Positions 1-7,933 of a DNA stretch of 64,000 bases are shown here, piece after piece. Below the pieces are notes generated by a model. The model had not been told where the DNA came from. It saw nothing but the letters and a program-made list of their open reading frames with translations, and did no database searches. How positions within the stretch are numbered: the stretch's first letter is position 1; each line of letters opens with the position of its first letter. The position numbers were made by a program, and so were the translations under genes. Origin of the DNA: Armatimonas rosea (GTDB lineage Bacteria; Armatimonadota; Armatimonadia; Armatimonadales; Armatimonadaceae); NCBI RefSeq assembly GCF_014202505.1, contig NZ_JACHGW010000002.1:124001-188000 (forward strand). The letters are read 5' to 3'.

Positions 1-362
1 AGCTCACTGATATCGATCCCGGCTTGGCCGTACTTCTTAAAGCTCCAGGGAGATTTTAAGATATTGCCGTTGTTGTTAAACTGGGTCGCCGGAACCTCGA
101 GCGGTAGTGGCTTGCCGTGGTCTTTTTCGAGGCGCGGCTTCGGGTCGAACGTGTCCATCTGGCTCGGGCCGCCGTCCATGTACAGAAAGATCACCGCCTT
201 GGCCTTCGCCGGGTGATCCAGGGGGCGTCCGCCTGTCTGCCCCCCCTGCCCCCGCCCTGCGGGGGAGCTAGCGGCGGCCTCCTCCGCAAAGAGCGCGGAG
301 GCTGCCATGCCCCCAAAGCCCGTCGCCGCCGTCGCAAGCATCTCTCGTCGTGTCATGTTCAT
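1..362 (-). CDS. DUF1501 family protein, N-terminal part (cut by window edge)
   Basis: Reading the minus strand from an ATG at 362 gives an open frame of about 120 residues that runs off the window. It starts with a twin-arginine-like leader (MNMTRREMLATAA) and continues with a DUF1501 signature, roughly KAVIFLYMDGGPSQMDTFDPK. DUF1501 proteins are exported, sulfatase/phosphatase-like proteins found next to DUF1549/DUF1553 cytochrome proteins, which is the situation here: it lies downstream of the gene at 485-3538 on the same strand. A palindromic GC repeat at 239-272 interrupts the leader-to-domain linker in frame. The start at 362 has a GGGAGA-like purine stretch upstream; ATG at 356 is an alternative. 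Substrate unknown. Confidence 0.85.
   Translation of the reverse strand, partial: MNMTRREMLATAATGFGGMAASALFAEEAAASSPAGRGQGGQTGGRPLDHPAKAKAVIFLYMDGGPSQMDTFDPKPRLEKDHGKPLPLEVPATQFNNNGNILKSPWSFKKYGQAGIDISE
239..272 (-). repeat. In-frame palindromic GC repeat, copy 0 (inverted relative to gene)
   Basis: The plus strand reads five C, a short spacer, then GCGGGGGAGCTAGC, matching the element seen at 553, 3137, 3899, 22907 and 57070. Here it lies inverted relative to the host gene and encodes a Gly/Ser/Ala-rich linker in the DUF1501 protein. Confidence 0.65.
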
Positions 363-484
363 AGTTGTCTTTGTCATCTCCCCGCGTTGCGGCCATCTCC
401 CCGGCTCGTGCCTTGCCTCCCGTTCGTTCCTCACTGTGAAGAGAGGTGCCTGAGCCGTGCGAAGGCGGAGAGATGGCCTTCCCT

Positions 485-3400
485 TTACTTGATAAAAATA
501 AACTCCTTGACATTGAGCAGGACATGGCAGAGATCGGCCCAGACCTGCTTTTCTCCCCCGCTTGCGGGGGCTGGGGGGGCCACGAACTCTAGGGCGTCTT
601 TCATCTCTGCGGCGGTGGCGGGGCGGCTGAAGGCGCGCTCATAGAGCCAGGCGATTCGCTGCTCGGGAGTGGCGGTGGGCTGCTCTTTCAGGAGGCGTGT
701 GGCCCAGACCTCGGCCTGCTGGCGGACGAACGGGCCGTTCATCAGCGCGAGCGCCTGCGCGGGGACATTGCTGATACTGCGCCGCCCGATACAGGTGAAC
801 GGGGTTGGGAAGTCGAAGGACTGGAGCCAGGGCGAGAGGAAGTTGCGCCGCACCGAGAGGTAGATACTGCGCCGTCCGTTGCCATCCAGTGGACCTTGGC
901 CGGGGCGTCCACGACCCTCGGAGAACTCGGTGAGGTAGGTATTGACCGGCGGGCCGTAGAGGGTTGGGTCGAGGCGACCGGAGAGCGCCAGCAGGCTATC
1001 GCGGATGCTCTCGCCCTCCAGCCGCAGGACATTCATGCGCCAGAGGAGCTTGTTGGTCGGGTCGAGCTTGGTGGCGGTGGCGGTGGGCCGGACATCACTG
1101 CGCTGTTTGTAGGTCGCGCTGGTGAGGATCAGCTTGTGCATCGTCTTGAGCGACCAGTTCTTCGCCACCAGCTCGCTCGCCAGATAGTCGAGGAGCTCGG
1201 GGTGGGTGGGGGCCTCGCCCATGTGCCCAAAGTCGTCCACCGTCGGGACAATCCCCCGCCCAAAGTGGTGGTGCCAGAGGCGGTTGACAATCACGCGGGC
1301 TGTGAGCGGGTGCTGTGGGCTGGCGATGCGCTTGGCAAGCTCCAGGCGTCCGCTCCCCGTGACTCCCGAGATCGGGGTGTTCTCTGTCCCGCAGAGCGCC
1401 AGCTGGAGGCGGGGTGCCACCGGCCCAGCTGCCTTGTGGTTGCCCCGCAGGAAGACATTCTCGTCCTCACCGTCGCCGTCGGCCATGGCTAAGATGCGGG
1501 TCGGGGCGGGGAGAGCGTTGTCGATCGCCGCGAGCTGCGTGCTGACATCGCCGAGGGGCTTGGTATCCAGCAGCCCCTTGCGCAGCAGCAGATCGAGCAC
1601 CTCTAACACCTGGTCATCGGCGGGAAGGAGGCGATCTTCTACCCAGCGGTCCAGTGTCCCACTGCGAAGTGTCCCACTTAGAAGCGCACGGACTTGCTCC
1701 GGGTCCAGAATCGTGAGGAGGTTGTTTGATCCCGGCGGGACATTGCTATTGCTGAGCACCGCGCCCTCGCAACGAATCCAGCCCTCGTGGCCCTTGTTCA
1801 GATCGCTCAGGTTGCCCAGCGAGAAGTTATCGCGGGCGCTGTCGGTGAGCTCCACGTAGGCGCGGCGGCCCTTGACCATCCGCAGGTCGATCGTCCGCCA
1901 GCCCGGCTCGGGGTTATCAATGGTGTGGGTCAGGAAGCCGTAGAGCGGGTCCCGGATGACCTGGAAGCTCTCGACAATGATGCGCAGCTTCCCGCGCTGC
2001 CCGGCGACATTGACATGGATAAAGTCCTTGTCGATCGTAAACGTGGGGGAGCGCAGGGCGCCCTCTTGGTGGCGGCCATTGAGCGCCGAGTGCACCATTG
2101 TCCGGGGGGCAAGCGCCAGCACGGGCTTCTGCGGATCGCCGGAGAGCACCAGCTCACCAGGCTTGACCAGGGTCTGCATCGCCGCGCCGCTGGGTGTCCA
2201 CTGGGCCAGCGGAAAGTCGCTTATACCGCCGCTCTTGCGGTTGAGGCTAAGCAGCTCCGCCTTGAGCCTCTCGGCAGGGAGCGCGGCGAGGCTCGCCTTC
2301 CAGCGCTCGCTCAGGGCACGCTTGTCGATCCCCGCGCGGATTTTAGCGATCTCTGCGGCGGGCTTGCCGAAGGTCGCGGGGCCGTCCGACGATGTCAGCT
2401 GGAAGCGTGAGCTCCTGAGGACGCCGTAGAGGCCGTAGTAGTCTTTGGTCGGGATAGGGTCGAACTTGTGGTCGTGGCAGCGCGCACAGGCCAGGGTCTG
2501 CCCCAGCATCGCCTTGCCGATCACATCGATCTGGTTGTCGATCCGGTCCGCCTGCTCCTGCTTGATATCGACCGGGGAGTGCTTTCCCTCGCCCAGCCAG
2601 ACAAACCCCGTGGCGGTGAGGGACTCATTGCGCCCCGTGACTCTATCGTAGCGCGGGGTCGGCAACAAATCCCCTGCAAGGTGCTCGGTAATAAACTGGT
2701 TGTAGGGGACATCGGCGTTGAGCGCACGGATGACATAGTCCCGGTACTGAAACGCCTCGGGGATATCGAAGTCCAGCTCGTGGCCCATCGACTCGCCGTA
2801 GCGCACCAGGTCCAGCCAGTGCCGCGCCCAGCGCTCGCCGTAGGCCGGGGATGCCAGCAGCCGATCAACCACTTTCTCATAGGCATTGGGTGAGCTGTCA
2901 GCCAGAAACGCCGCAATCTCGCTTGGCGTGGGCGGCAGGCCCGTCAGATCAAACGTGACGCGGCGGATCAGCGTGCGCTTATCGGCCTCGGGGGCCATGG
3001 TCAGCCCCGACTTCTTCAGCTTGGCCAGGACAAACGCATCAATGCCGCTCTTCTCCATCGGGGGCTCCAGTGGGCGCTGGACTTGCTTGTAGGCCCAGTG
3101 CTGGCGTCGCTGCGTCAGATCAAAGCCGGGTTTTTTAGCTCCCCCACTTGTGGGGGCGGGGGGGGCCTGGGTGGTGGTGGCGGGCACGGGGGCACCGCCC
3201 TTGACCCACTGCTCGATCAGCGCGAGCTCGGCGGTGGGGAGCTTGCCGGTCGGCGGCATCAGGAGCGATGAGCTGGTGTAGCTGACGGCCTTGAGAAGTG
3301 TCCCATTGGTCGCAAGCGCCGCGCCGCGCGCGCCGCCTTTTTTCAGCCCCGCGGCACTATCGAGGCGCAGGTTGCCCTCTTGCACGTCCTGACCGTGGCA

Positions 3401-3538
3401 GGAGACACACCGCGCTGTTAGGATCGGGCGGATGCGTTTCTCAAAGAACTCCGCATCCACAGGCTCCTGCGCCTTGCCGGGCATCAGACTCACTCCGAGT
3501 AAAAGTCCTCCGAAAAGAACCCCCATTGTCCGCTTCAT
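485..3538 (-). CDS. Secreted DUF1549/DUF1553 Planctomycete-type cytochrome protein
   Basis: A 1017-residue exported protein. Residues 1-23 are a signal peptide. A cytochrome c-type motif CVSCH lies at 44-48 (PSCyt1 domain), followed by a linker, a DUF1549 domain with a second CARCHDH motif near residue 350, and a C-terminal DUF1553 domain ending with the family's usual LLNVKEFIF-type tail. The family is associated with heme-binding surface proteins and polysaccharide utilisation; the reaction is not established. It is followed on the same strand by the DUF1501 gene and is divergent from a paralogue at 3578. Two copies of a palindromic GC repeat are translated in frame, as APPAPTSGGA (125-134) and APPAPASGG (987-995). 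The start at 3538 has AGAGGCT just upstream. Confidence 0.92.
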   Translation of the reverse strand: MKRTMGVLFGGLLLGVSLMPGKAQEPVDAEFFEKRIRPILTARCVSCHGQDVQEGNLRLDSAAGLKKGGARGAALATNGTLLKAVSYTSSSLLMPPTGKLPTAELALIEQWVKGGAPVPATTTQAPPAPTSGGAKKPGFDLTQRRQHWAYKQVQRPLEPPMEKSGIDAFVLAKLKKSGLTMAPEADKRTLIRRVTFDLTGLPPTPSEIAAFLADSSPNAYEKVVDRLLASPAYGERWARHWLDLVRYGESMGHELDFDIPEAFQYRDYVIRALNADVPYNQFITEHLAGDLLPTPRYDRVTGRNESLTATGFVWLGEGKHSPVDIKQEQADRIDNQIDVIGKAMLGQTLACARCHDHKFDPIPTKDYYGLYGVLRSSRFQLTSSDGPATFGKPAAEIAKIRAGIDKRALSERWKASLAALPAERLKAELLSLNRKSGGISDFPLAQWTPSGAAMQTLVKPGELVLSGDPQKPVLALAPRTMVHSALNGRHQEGALRSPTFTIDKDFIHVNVAGQRGKLRIIVESFQVIRDPLYGFLTHTIDNPEPGWRTIDLRMVKGRRAYVELTDSARDNFSLGNLSDLNKGHEGWIRCEGAVLSNSNVPPGSNNLLTILDPEQVRALLSGTLRSGTLDRWVEDRLLPADDQVLEVLDLLLRKGLLDTKPLGDVSTQLAAIDNALPAPTRILAMADGDGEDENVFLRGNHKAAGPVAPRLQLALCGTENTPISGVTGSGRLELAKRIASPQHPLTARVIVNRLWHHHFGRGIVPTVDDFGHMGEAPTHPELLDYLASELVAKNWSLKTMHKLILTSATYKQRSDVRPTATATKLDPTNKLLWRMNVLRLEGESIRDSLLALSGRLDPTLYGPPVNTYLTEFSEGRGRPGQGPLDGNGRRSIYLSVRRNFLSPWLQSFDFPTPFTCIGRRSISNVPAQALALMNGPFVRQQAEVWATRLLKEQPTATPEQRIAWLYERAFSRPATAAEMKDALEFVAPPAPASGGEKQVWADLCHVLLNVKEFIFIK
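553..580 (-). repeat. In-frame palindromic GC repeat, copy 1
   Basis: Two C-tracts followed by GCAAGCGGGGGAG on the minus strand, forming a CCCCCGC/GCGGGGG hairpin. It is translated as APPAPASGG near the C-terminus of the DUF1549/DUF1553 protein, just before its final helix. The paralogue at 3578-6406 has no such element at this position. Confidence 0.8.
3137..3166 (-). repeat. In-frame palindromic GC repeat, copy 2
   Basis: Same element as at 553, with arms CCCCCAC/GTGGGGG and the AGCT end. The arms carry a compensatory base change that keeps the hairpin. It is translated as APPAPTSGGA in the linker between the cytochrome and DUF1549 domains. Confidence 0.8.
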
Positions 3539-3577
3539 AGCCTCTATTGTAGCCTACGATGGGGCATAATAAACACC

Positions 3578-6406
3578 ATGCATAAACCGTGGGGAGTTCT
3601 TTGTGGAGTAATTTTGCTGGCGACTGCCGCCCTCGGGCAGAAGAGCGCTCCCAGCACCACACAGTTCGAGGCTAAGGTCCGCCCCTTGCTCCTCGCCAAG
3701 TGTGTCACCTGCCACGGCGAACACGGCCCGCAGGGCGGCGTCCGGCTCGATAAGCCGCTCGATGCCCCCACAGCGCAGAAGGTGCTGGCGGCGGTCCGCT
3801 ACGACGGCAAGGTGAAGATGCCCCCGAGCGGCAAGCTCGCCCTCCCCGAGCAAGAGGCGCTCGCGCTGTGGATCAAAGACGGTGCCAAGTGGCCAGTGGC
3901 CCCCCCCGCCCCCAAGAATGGGGGAGCCGGGGGGGCTTCTACGCACTGGTCGTTCCAGCCGGTCAAGCGCGCCGCCGTGCCCAAGGTGCAGAACCCGGTC
4001 TTGCGCGATGAGTGGGTCAAGAATCCTATCGATGCCTTCGTGCTGGCGCGGCTGGAGAAGAAGAAGCTCCTGCCCAACCCGCCTGCGACGCGCCGGGAGC
4101 TGATTCGCCGGGTCACCTACGATCTGATCGGCCTGCCGCCGACCCCCGAGGAAGTGGCGGCGTTTGAGCGCGATCCCGACCCGAAGGCCTATGAGAAGCT
4201 GGTCGAGCGGCTCCTGGCCTCGCCGCACTATGGCGAGAAGTGGGGGCGGCAGTGGCTCGATGTGGTGCGCTTTGCCGAGACCAACTCCTACGAGCGCGAC
4301 AACCCCAAGCCCAACCCCTGGCGCTACCGGGACTATGTCATCAAGAGCTACAACGCCGACAAGCCCTACAACCGTTTTCTCACCGAGCAGCTCGCCGGCG
4401 ATGAGCTCCCCGATGCCACCAACGAGACCCAGATCGCCACGGGCTTCTACCGCCTCGGGGTCTGGGACGATGAGCCCGTCGATGCGGAGCAGTCCCGCTA
4501 CGACGGTATCGACGATATTGTCACGACAGTCGGGCAGGCGTTTCTGGGACTCACTCTGGACTGCGCGCGCTGCCACGACCACAAGATCGACCCTATCCCG
4601 ACCAAAGACTACTACCAGTTTGTCGCGATCTTCCAGAACATCAACTACTTTAGGAACGGTGGCGCAACCGACGAGAAGCTGCTCTTTGAGAGCGCGGCCG
4701 AGAAAGCGGACTACGAGAAGCGCGTCCAAGAGAAAGCGGAGCAAGTCACGGCCAAGAAGGCGCGGATCGCGGCGCTCCAGCAGGAGTTTCTCCAGAAGCG
4801 CGATGCCCTGCTCAAGCCCGGTGATCTCTCCGACCTCGCCTGGAAGTACTACGAAGGCAACTTTGCCGCGCTCCCCGATTTTGACAAGCTCACGCCCGCA
4901 GCCTCCGGGACCGCCGCCACGGTCGATCTCTCGGTGAAGCAGCGCGATGCCAGCTTCGCCCAGCTCTGGACGGGGAGCCTGAGCGCGCCCGCCGCCGGGG
5001 AGTACACGCTCTGGCTGGACTCCGACGATGGCTCGCGGGTCTTTGTCAATGGCCAGAAGCTGATCGACTACGACGGCTCCCACGGCGAGGGGAAGGAGAA
5101 GCGTGCGAAGCTCACGCTCCCCGCGGGGAGAGTGGCGCTCCGGGTGGAGTACTTCCAGAGCGGTCCCTCGCCGCTGGGGCTGAACCTCGCCTGGGCTGGG
5201 CCGGGGTTTGCTCGCCGCCCGCTCTCGCCCGCCAAGAACACAGGCGCTCTGGGAGTCCCCGTCCAGCTTGCCGCCTACAAAGGCCAGCTCGACCAGAACC
5301 TCGCGGCGGAGCAGACCAAGCTCGCCAAGGAAGTGGAGGAGCTGGAGAAGGCGGAGGTCGCGGCCAACAAGATGCTCGTGGTCACCGAGACCGGCCCCAA
5401 GTCCGCCGAGACCTTTATCCTCAAGCGCGGCAACCGCGAGACCCCCGGCGATAAAGTGGAGCCCGGTTTCCCGAGCTGTGTCGGCGGGGGAATCATCAAT
5501 CCCACGCCGCTGGCGAGCTCATCGGGGCGGCGCACGGCGCTGGCCCGCTGGATCACCGACCCGGCCAACCCGCTCCCCGCACGCGTCATGGTGAACCGCC
5601 TCTGGCAGGGGCACTTTGGACGCGGGATTGTCCGCACCCCCAACGACTACGGCTTCCAAGGCGCCGCCCCGACCCACCCCGAGCTGCTGGACTGGCTGGC
5701 ATCGGAGTTTGTGGCAAAGGGCTGGAGCATGAAGGCGATTCACCGCCTGATCCTGCTCTCCAGTACCTACCAGATGTCCTCCAAAGCTCGCCCCGATGCC
5801 CTCAAAGCCGACCCCGAGAACGAGCTCTTCTGGCGCTTCGACATGCGCCGCCTGACCGCCGAAGAGGTCCGCGACTCGGTGCTGGCGGTCTGTGGCAACC
5901 TTAATCTGGCGCAGTTTGGGCCGTCGGTCTACCCCGATATCCAGAAAGAGGTGCTGGCAGGCCAGTCGATCCCCGGCAAGGACTGGTACCCGGATCGCAT
6001 GAAGCCTGAGGATAAGAACCGCCGCAGCATCTATATCTTTGTCAAGCGCTCCCTCCTCTATCCCATGCTGGAGAGCTTCGATGTCGCCGAGACCGACCGC
6101 ACCAACCCGATCCGCTACGCGTCGGTGCAGCCCACCCAGGCGCTGGCGATGCTCAACTCGACCCTCATGAACCAGCAGGCAAAGACCCTCGCCGAGCGTG
6201 TCAAGAAAGACGCCACCGACCGCCCGGTGCCGTTCATCAAGCGCGCCTTCTCCCTCATCACCCAGCGCGACCCCACGCCCGCCGAGCTCACCCGCTGCAC
6301 GCGCCTCCTCGACAACCTGCGCTTCAAAGGTGCCACCGACCAGCAGGCCCAGACCTATCTCTGCCTGTCTCTGCTAAATCTAAGCGAGTTTATGTACTTG
6401 GACTAA
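3578..6406 (+). CDS. Secreted DUF1549/DUF1553 cytochrome protein with PA14 insertion
   Basis: A 942-residue paralogue of the divergent neighbour. It has a signal peptide (1-20), CVTCH at 42-46, a DUF1549 domain with CARCHDHKIDPIPTKDYY near 330, and a C-terminal DUF1553 domain. Between the last two it carries a PA14-type beta-barrel at about 455-550, recognisable from EYTLWLDSDDGSRVFVNGQ; PA14 domains usually bind carbohydrate. This suggests an envelope redox or polysaccharide-handling protein. The linker at 108-120 contains a palindromic repeat translated as APPAPKNGGA. A CATAAT hexamer ends 7 bases before ATG 3578, so the transcript is probably leaderless. The long antisense frame here is a composition artefact. 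Confidence 0.92.
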   Translation: MHKPWGVLCGVILLATAALGQKSAPSTTQFEAKVRPLLLAKCVTCHGEHGPQGGVRLDKPLDAPTAQKVLAAVRYDGKVKMPPSGKLALPEQEALALWIKDGAKWPVAPPAPKNGGAGGASTHWSFQPVKRAAVPKVQNPVLRDEWVKNPIDAFVLARLEKKKLLPNPPATRRELIRRVTYDLIGLPPTPEEVAAFERDPDPKAYEKLVERLLASPHYGEKWGRQWLDVVRFAETNSYERDNPKPNPWRYRDYVIKSYNADKPYNRFLTEQLAGDELPDATNETQIATGFYRLGVWDDEPVDAEQSRYDGIDDIVTTVGQAFLGLTLDCARCHDHKIDPIPTKDYYQFVAIFQNINYFRNGGATDEKLLFESAAEKADYEKRVQEKAEQVTAKKARIAALQQEFLQKRDALLKPGDLSDLAWKYYEGNFAALPDFDKLTPAASGTAATVDLSVKQRDASFAQLWTGSLSAPAAGEYTLWLDSDDGSRVFVNGQKLIDYDGSHGEGKEKRAKLTLPAGRVALRVEYFQSGPSPLGLNLAWAGPGFARRPLSPAKNTGALGVPVQLAAYKGQLDQNLAAEQTKLAKEVEELEKAEVAANKMLVVTETGPKSAETFILKRGNRETPGDKVEPGFPSCVGGGIINPTPLASSSGRRTALARWITDPANPLPARVMVNRLWQGHFGRGIVRTPNDYGFQGAAPTHPELLDWLASEFVAKGWSMKAIHRLILLSSTYQMSSKARPDALKADPENELFWRFDMRRLTAEEVRDSVLAVCGNLNLAQFGPSVYPDIQKEVLAGQSIPGKDWYPDRMKPEDKNRRSIYIFVKRSLLYPMLESFDVAETDRTNPIRYASVQPTQALAMLNSTLMNQQAKTLAERVKKDATDRPVPFIKRAFSLITQRDPTPAELTRCTRLLDNLRFKGATDQQAQTYLCLSLLNLSEFMYLD
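3899..3936 (+). repeat. In-frame palindromic GC repeat, copy 3
   Basis: C-tracts, a short AAGAAT loop, then G-tracts, translated as APPAPKNGGA. It lies in the same cytochrome/DUF1549 linker that holds copy 2 in the divergent paralogue, so the insertion either predates the duplication or hit the same tolerant site twice. Confidence 0.75.
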
Positions 6407-6409
6407 GCC

Positions 6410-6637
6410 ATGCCCAGATCCACACACATTTTGCCTCTCCCCGGCGGCACCACCGCCTACCCTCTCCGGCTTCGTGAAGAGGGTGATAACGAAGCCATTC
6501 TGCTTGCAATGGTCGCGAAGGCTCGTGCCGCTCTGGCGCAAGTTGCGGCAGAACAGACTCTCTCACTGGACGAAGCGTGGGAGTCGTCGCGCGTGCTCTT
6601 TGAAGCCCGGCTGAGAGCGGCGACGGCGGCTTCCTAA
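6410..6637 (+). CDS. Small hypothetical protein (75 aa)
   Basis: A 75-residue frame starting 3 bases after the stop of the cytochrome gene, so probably cotranscribed with it. The C-terminal two thirds look like an amphipathic helical protein (LSLDEAWESSRVLFEARLRA). The first 20 residues include PGGTTAYPLRL, encoded by DNA resembling the end of the repeat element at 21288-21480. No family recognised. The coding call rests on spacing, length and a protein-like C-terminal half. Confidence 0.5.
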   Translation: MPRSTHILPLPGGTTAYPLRLREEGDNEAILLAMVAKARAALAQVAAEQTLSLDEAWESSRVLFEARLRAATAAS

Positions 6638-6660
6638 ATTCCATTTCCTCGCTAGCCAAA

Positions 6661-7455
6661 ATGCCCGAGCCTAAGACGATTCTGGTCGTAGAGGAAGAAC
6701 GGAATGCGGGGCTTCTCCTCAAGCGTTCTCTGGAGGAGGCAGGCTATCAGGTTTTGCTGTCAGAAGCAGTGGAAGCGGCCAAACAGACTCTCCAAGAGAC
6801 GCGTGTCGATGCCGTTATCGTTTCCTGGGAACTTCCCGAGCTACGCGGACAGGAGCTCGTGCTGTGGATTCGCCAGCAACCGCCGCGCATTGGGCGGCAG
6901 CTCGTAATCATCGCGGTCGGAAATGTCGCTCCCGTCATCACCTCCGCCTCTCCCGTGGATATTTTTGTGCCTCGCCCTTGCAACCCCGATGAGCTTCTGG
7001 CCTTTCTGAAGCGACTGATCATCGCGCAAAAGGCTCTGCTACTGGTCCAGGAGAGTGAGCATGTTCGCGAGCGCATGACCCAGTGGCTTGCACCGCTTGA
7101 TTTTGTCATGACGGTCTGTGCGGATCAAGACGAGGCTCTGGCGCTGCTCTCCGAGCGGTCTTTTGACTGCCTCGTCCTGGGGATTTTTGGGGAGAACGGG
7201 GCCGACCGACGCCTGAGTGAGACGGCGAGGAAGCAACAAGAACTCCACGGGAGCTGGGTGGTGCTGATTGTCCCTTTGTCGAATGAGGTGCCCACAAGCT
7301 GGGCACAGGATAGCTCGTGGCCGAATGCGATCCTGCCCATTCCCTTTGGCGAGGCGATCCTACAGGACATGGCTTTGGGGAGAACAGCAGGAACGATCCC
7401 ACCCTTGTGCTACGATTACCAACGCCTGCGAGCGCAGTTCCATAGGACGGTATGA
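6661..7455 (+). CDS. Double pseudo-receiver protein
   Basis: A 264-residue protein with two receiver-like domains, about 1-120 and 122-250. The first starts MPEPKTILVVEEER, like the true receiver directly downstream, and keeps the acidic pair, but the phosphoacceptor position in VIVSWELPELRG is not Asp. The second (ALLLVQESE, later CLVLGIFGE) also lacks the Asp. It is therefore probably not phosphorylated in the usual way and may act as an interaction or decoy module for its neighbour. Its stop is one base from the start of the next gene, so the two are almost certainly cotranscribed. Confidence 0.75.
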   Translation: MPEPKTILVVEEERNAGLLLKRSLEEAGYQVLLSEAVEAAKQTLQETRVDAVIVSWELPELRGQELVLWIRQQPPRIGRQLVIIAVGNVAPVITSASPVDIFVPRPCNPDELLAFLKRLIIAQKALLLVQESEHVRERMTQWLAPLDFVMTVCADQDEALALLSERSFDCLVLGIFGENGADRRLSETARKQQELHGSWVVLIVPLSNEVPTSWAQDSSWPNAILPIPFGEAILQDMALGRTAGTIPPLCYDYQRLRAQFHRTV

Positions 7456-7456
7456 G

Positions 7457-7843
7457 ATGCCCGAGCCAAAAACAATTCTTGTTGTCGATGACGAAGCCCA
7501 GATACGGCGACTGCTTCGGGTGAATCTGGAGCGTGAAGGCTACCAGGTGATCGAGGCAGAAAATGGGTTGGTGGCCCAAGCGCGCCTCCGGGACTCGGAG
7601 ATTGATCTGGTAATCACGGATGCCATGATGCCTAAAATGGACGGCCTCGAGCTCTACCAGTGGGCGCGGGAGCAACCGGAGCTTGTGGCTCTGCCTTTTG
7701 CTCTTATGGGGCCAACTCCTTGCCTGGCGGACGAGAACCGTGCGTATCGGGAGGAGCTCCGTCAGGCGGGCTGGAGCGGCTTGATGGGCAAGCCCTTTCA
7801 CCCTCACGAGGTAATACGCTGGCTCAAAGCGATGCTCTCCTAA
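7457..7843 (+). CDS. Stand-alone response regulator receiver
   Basis: A 128-residue single receiver domain with no output domain. It has the full phosphorylation set: acidic pair in VVDDEAQ, phosphoacceptor Asp in LVITDAMMPKMDG, and the conserved Lys in MGKPF. It shares the MPEPKTILVV start with the upstream pseudo-receiver gene, showing tandem duplication. The start at 7457 follows the upstream TGA by one base. No histidine kinase lies nearby, so its partner is elsewhere. A CheY/Spo0F-like relay role is likely. Confidence 0.88.
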   Translation: MPEPKTILVVDDEAQIRRLLRVNLEREGYQVIEAENGLVAQARLRDSEIDLVITDAMMPKMDGLELYQWAREQPELVALPFALMGPTPCLADENRAYREELRQAGWSGLMGKPFHPHEVIRWLKAMLS

Positions 7844-7921
7844 CCCTCCATGGGACAGGGAGGGTGCCGAAGCGAGGGACGAGCGAAGGCGGGCGGGTTC
7901 GGGCGGGTTTTGGCGTTCGGG

Positions 7922-7927
7922 TACAAT
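7922..7927 (+). promoter_or_regulatory. -10 hexamer TACAAT, leaderless start
   Basis: TACAAT ends 6 bases before ATG 7934, placing transcription start at or next to the start codon. There is no Shine-Dalgarno sequence for this start. Confidence 0.6.
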
Positions 7928-7933
7928 CCCCTC

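Noticed and set aside
3554-5083. 509-residue open frame on the minus strand opposite the second cytochrome gene
   Set aside because: It mirrors the codon pattern of the real gene, has low-complexity Leu/Val/Gly composition and no family motif; the plus-strand protein has clear domains.
7846-7866. CCCTCC/GGAGGG inverted repeat after the receiver gene as a terminator
   Set aside because: The stem is only six pairs and no T-tract follows.
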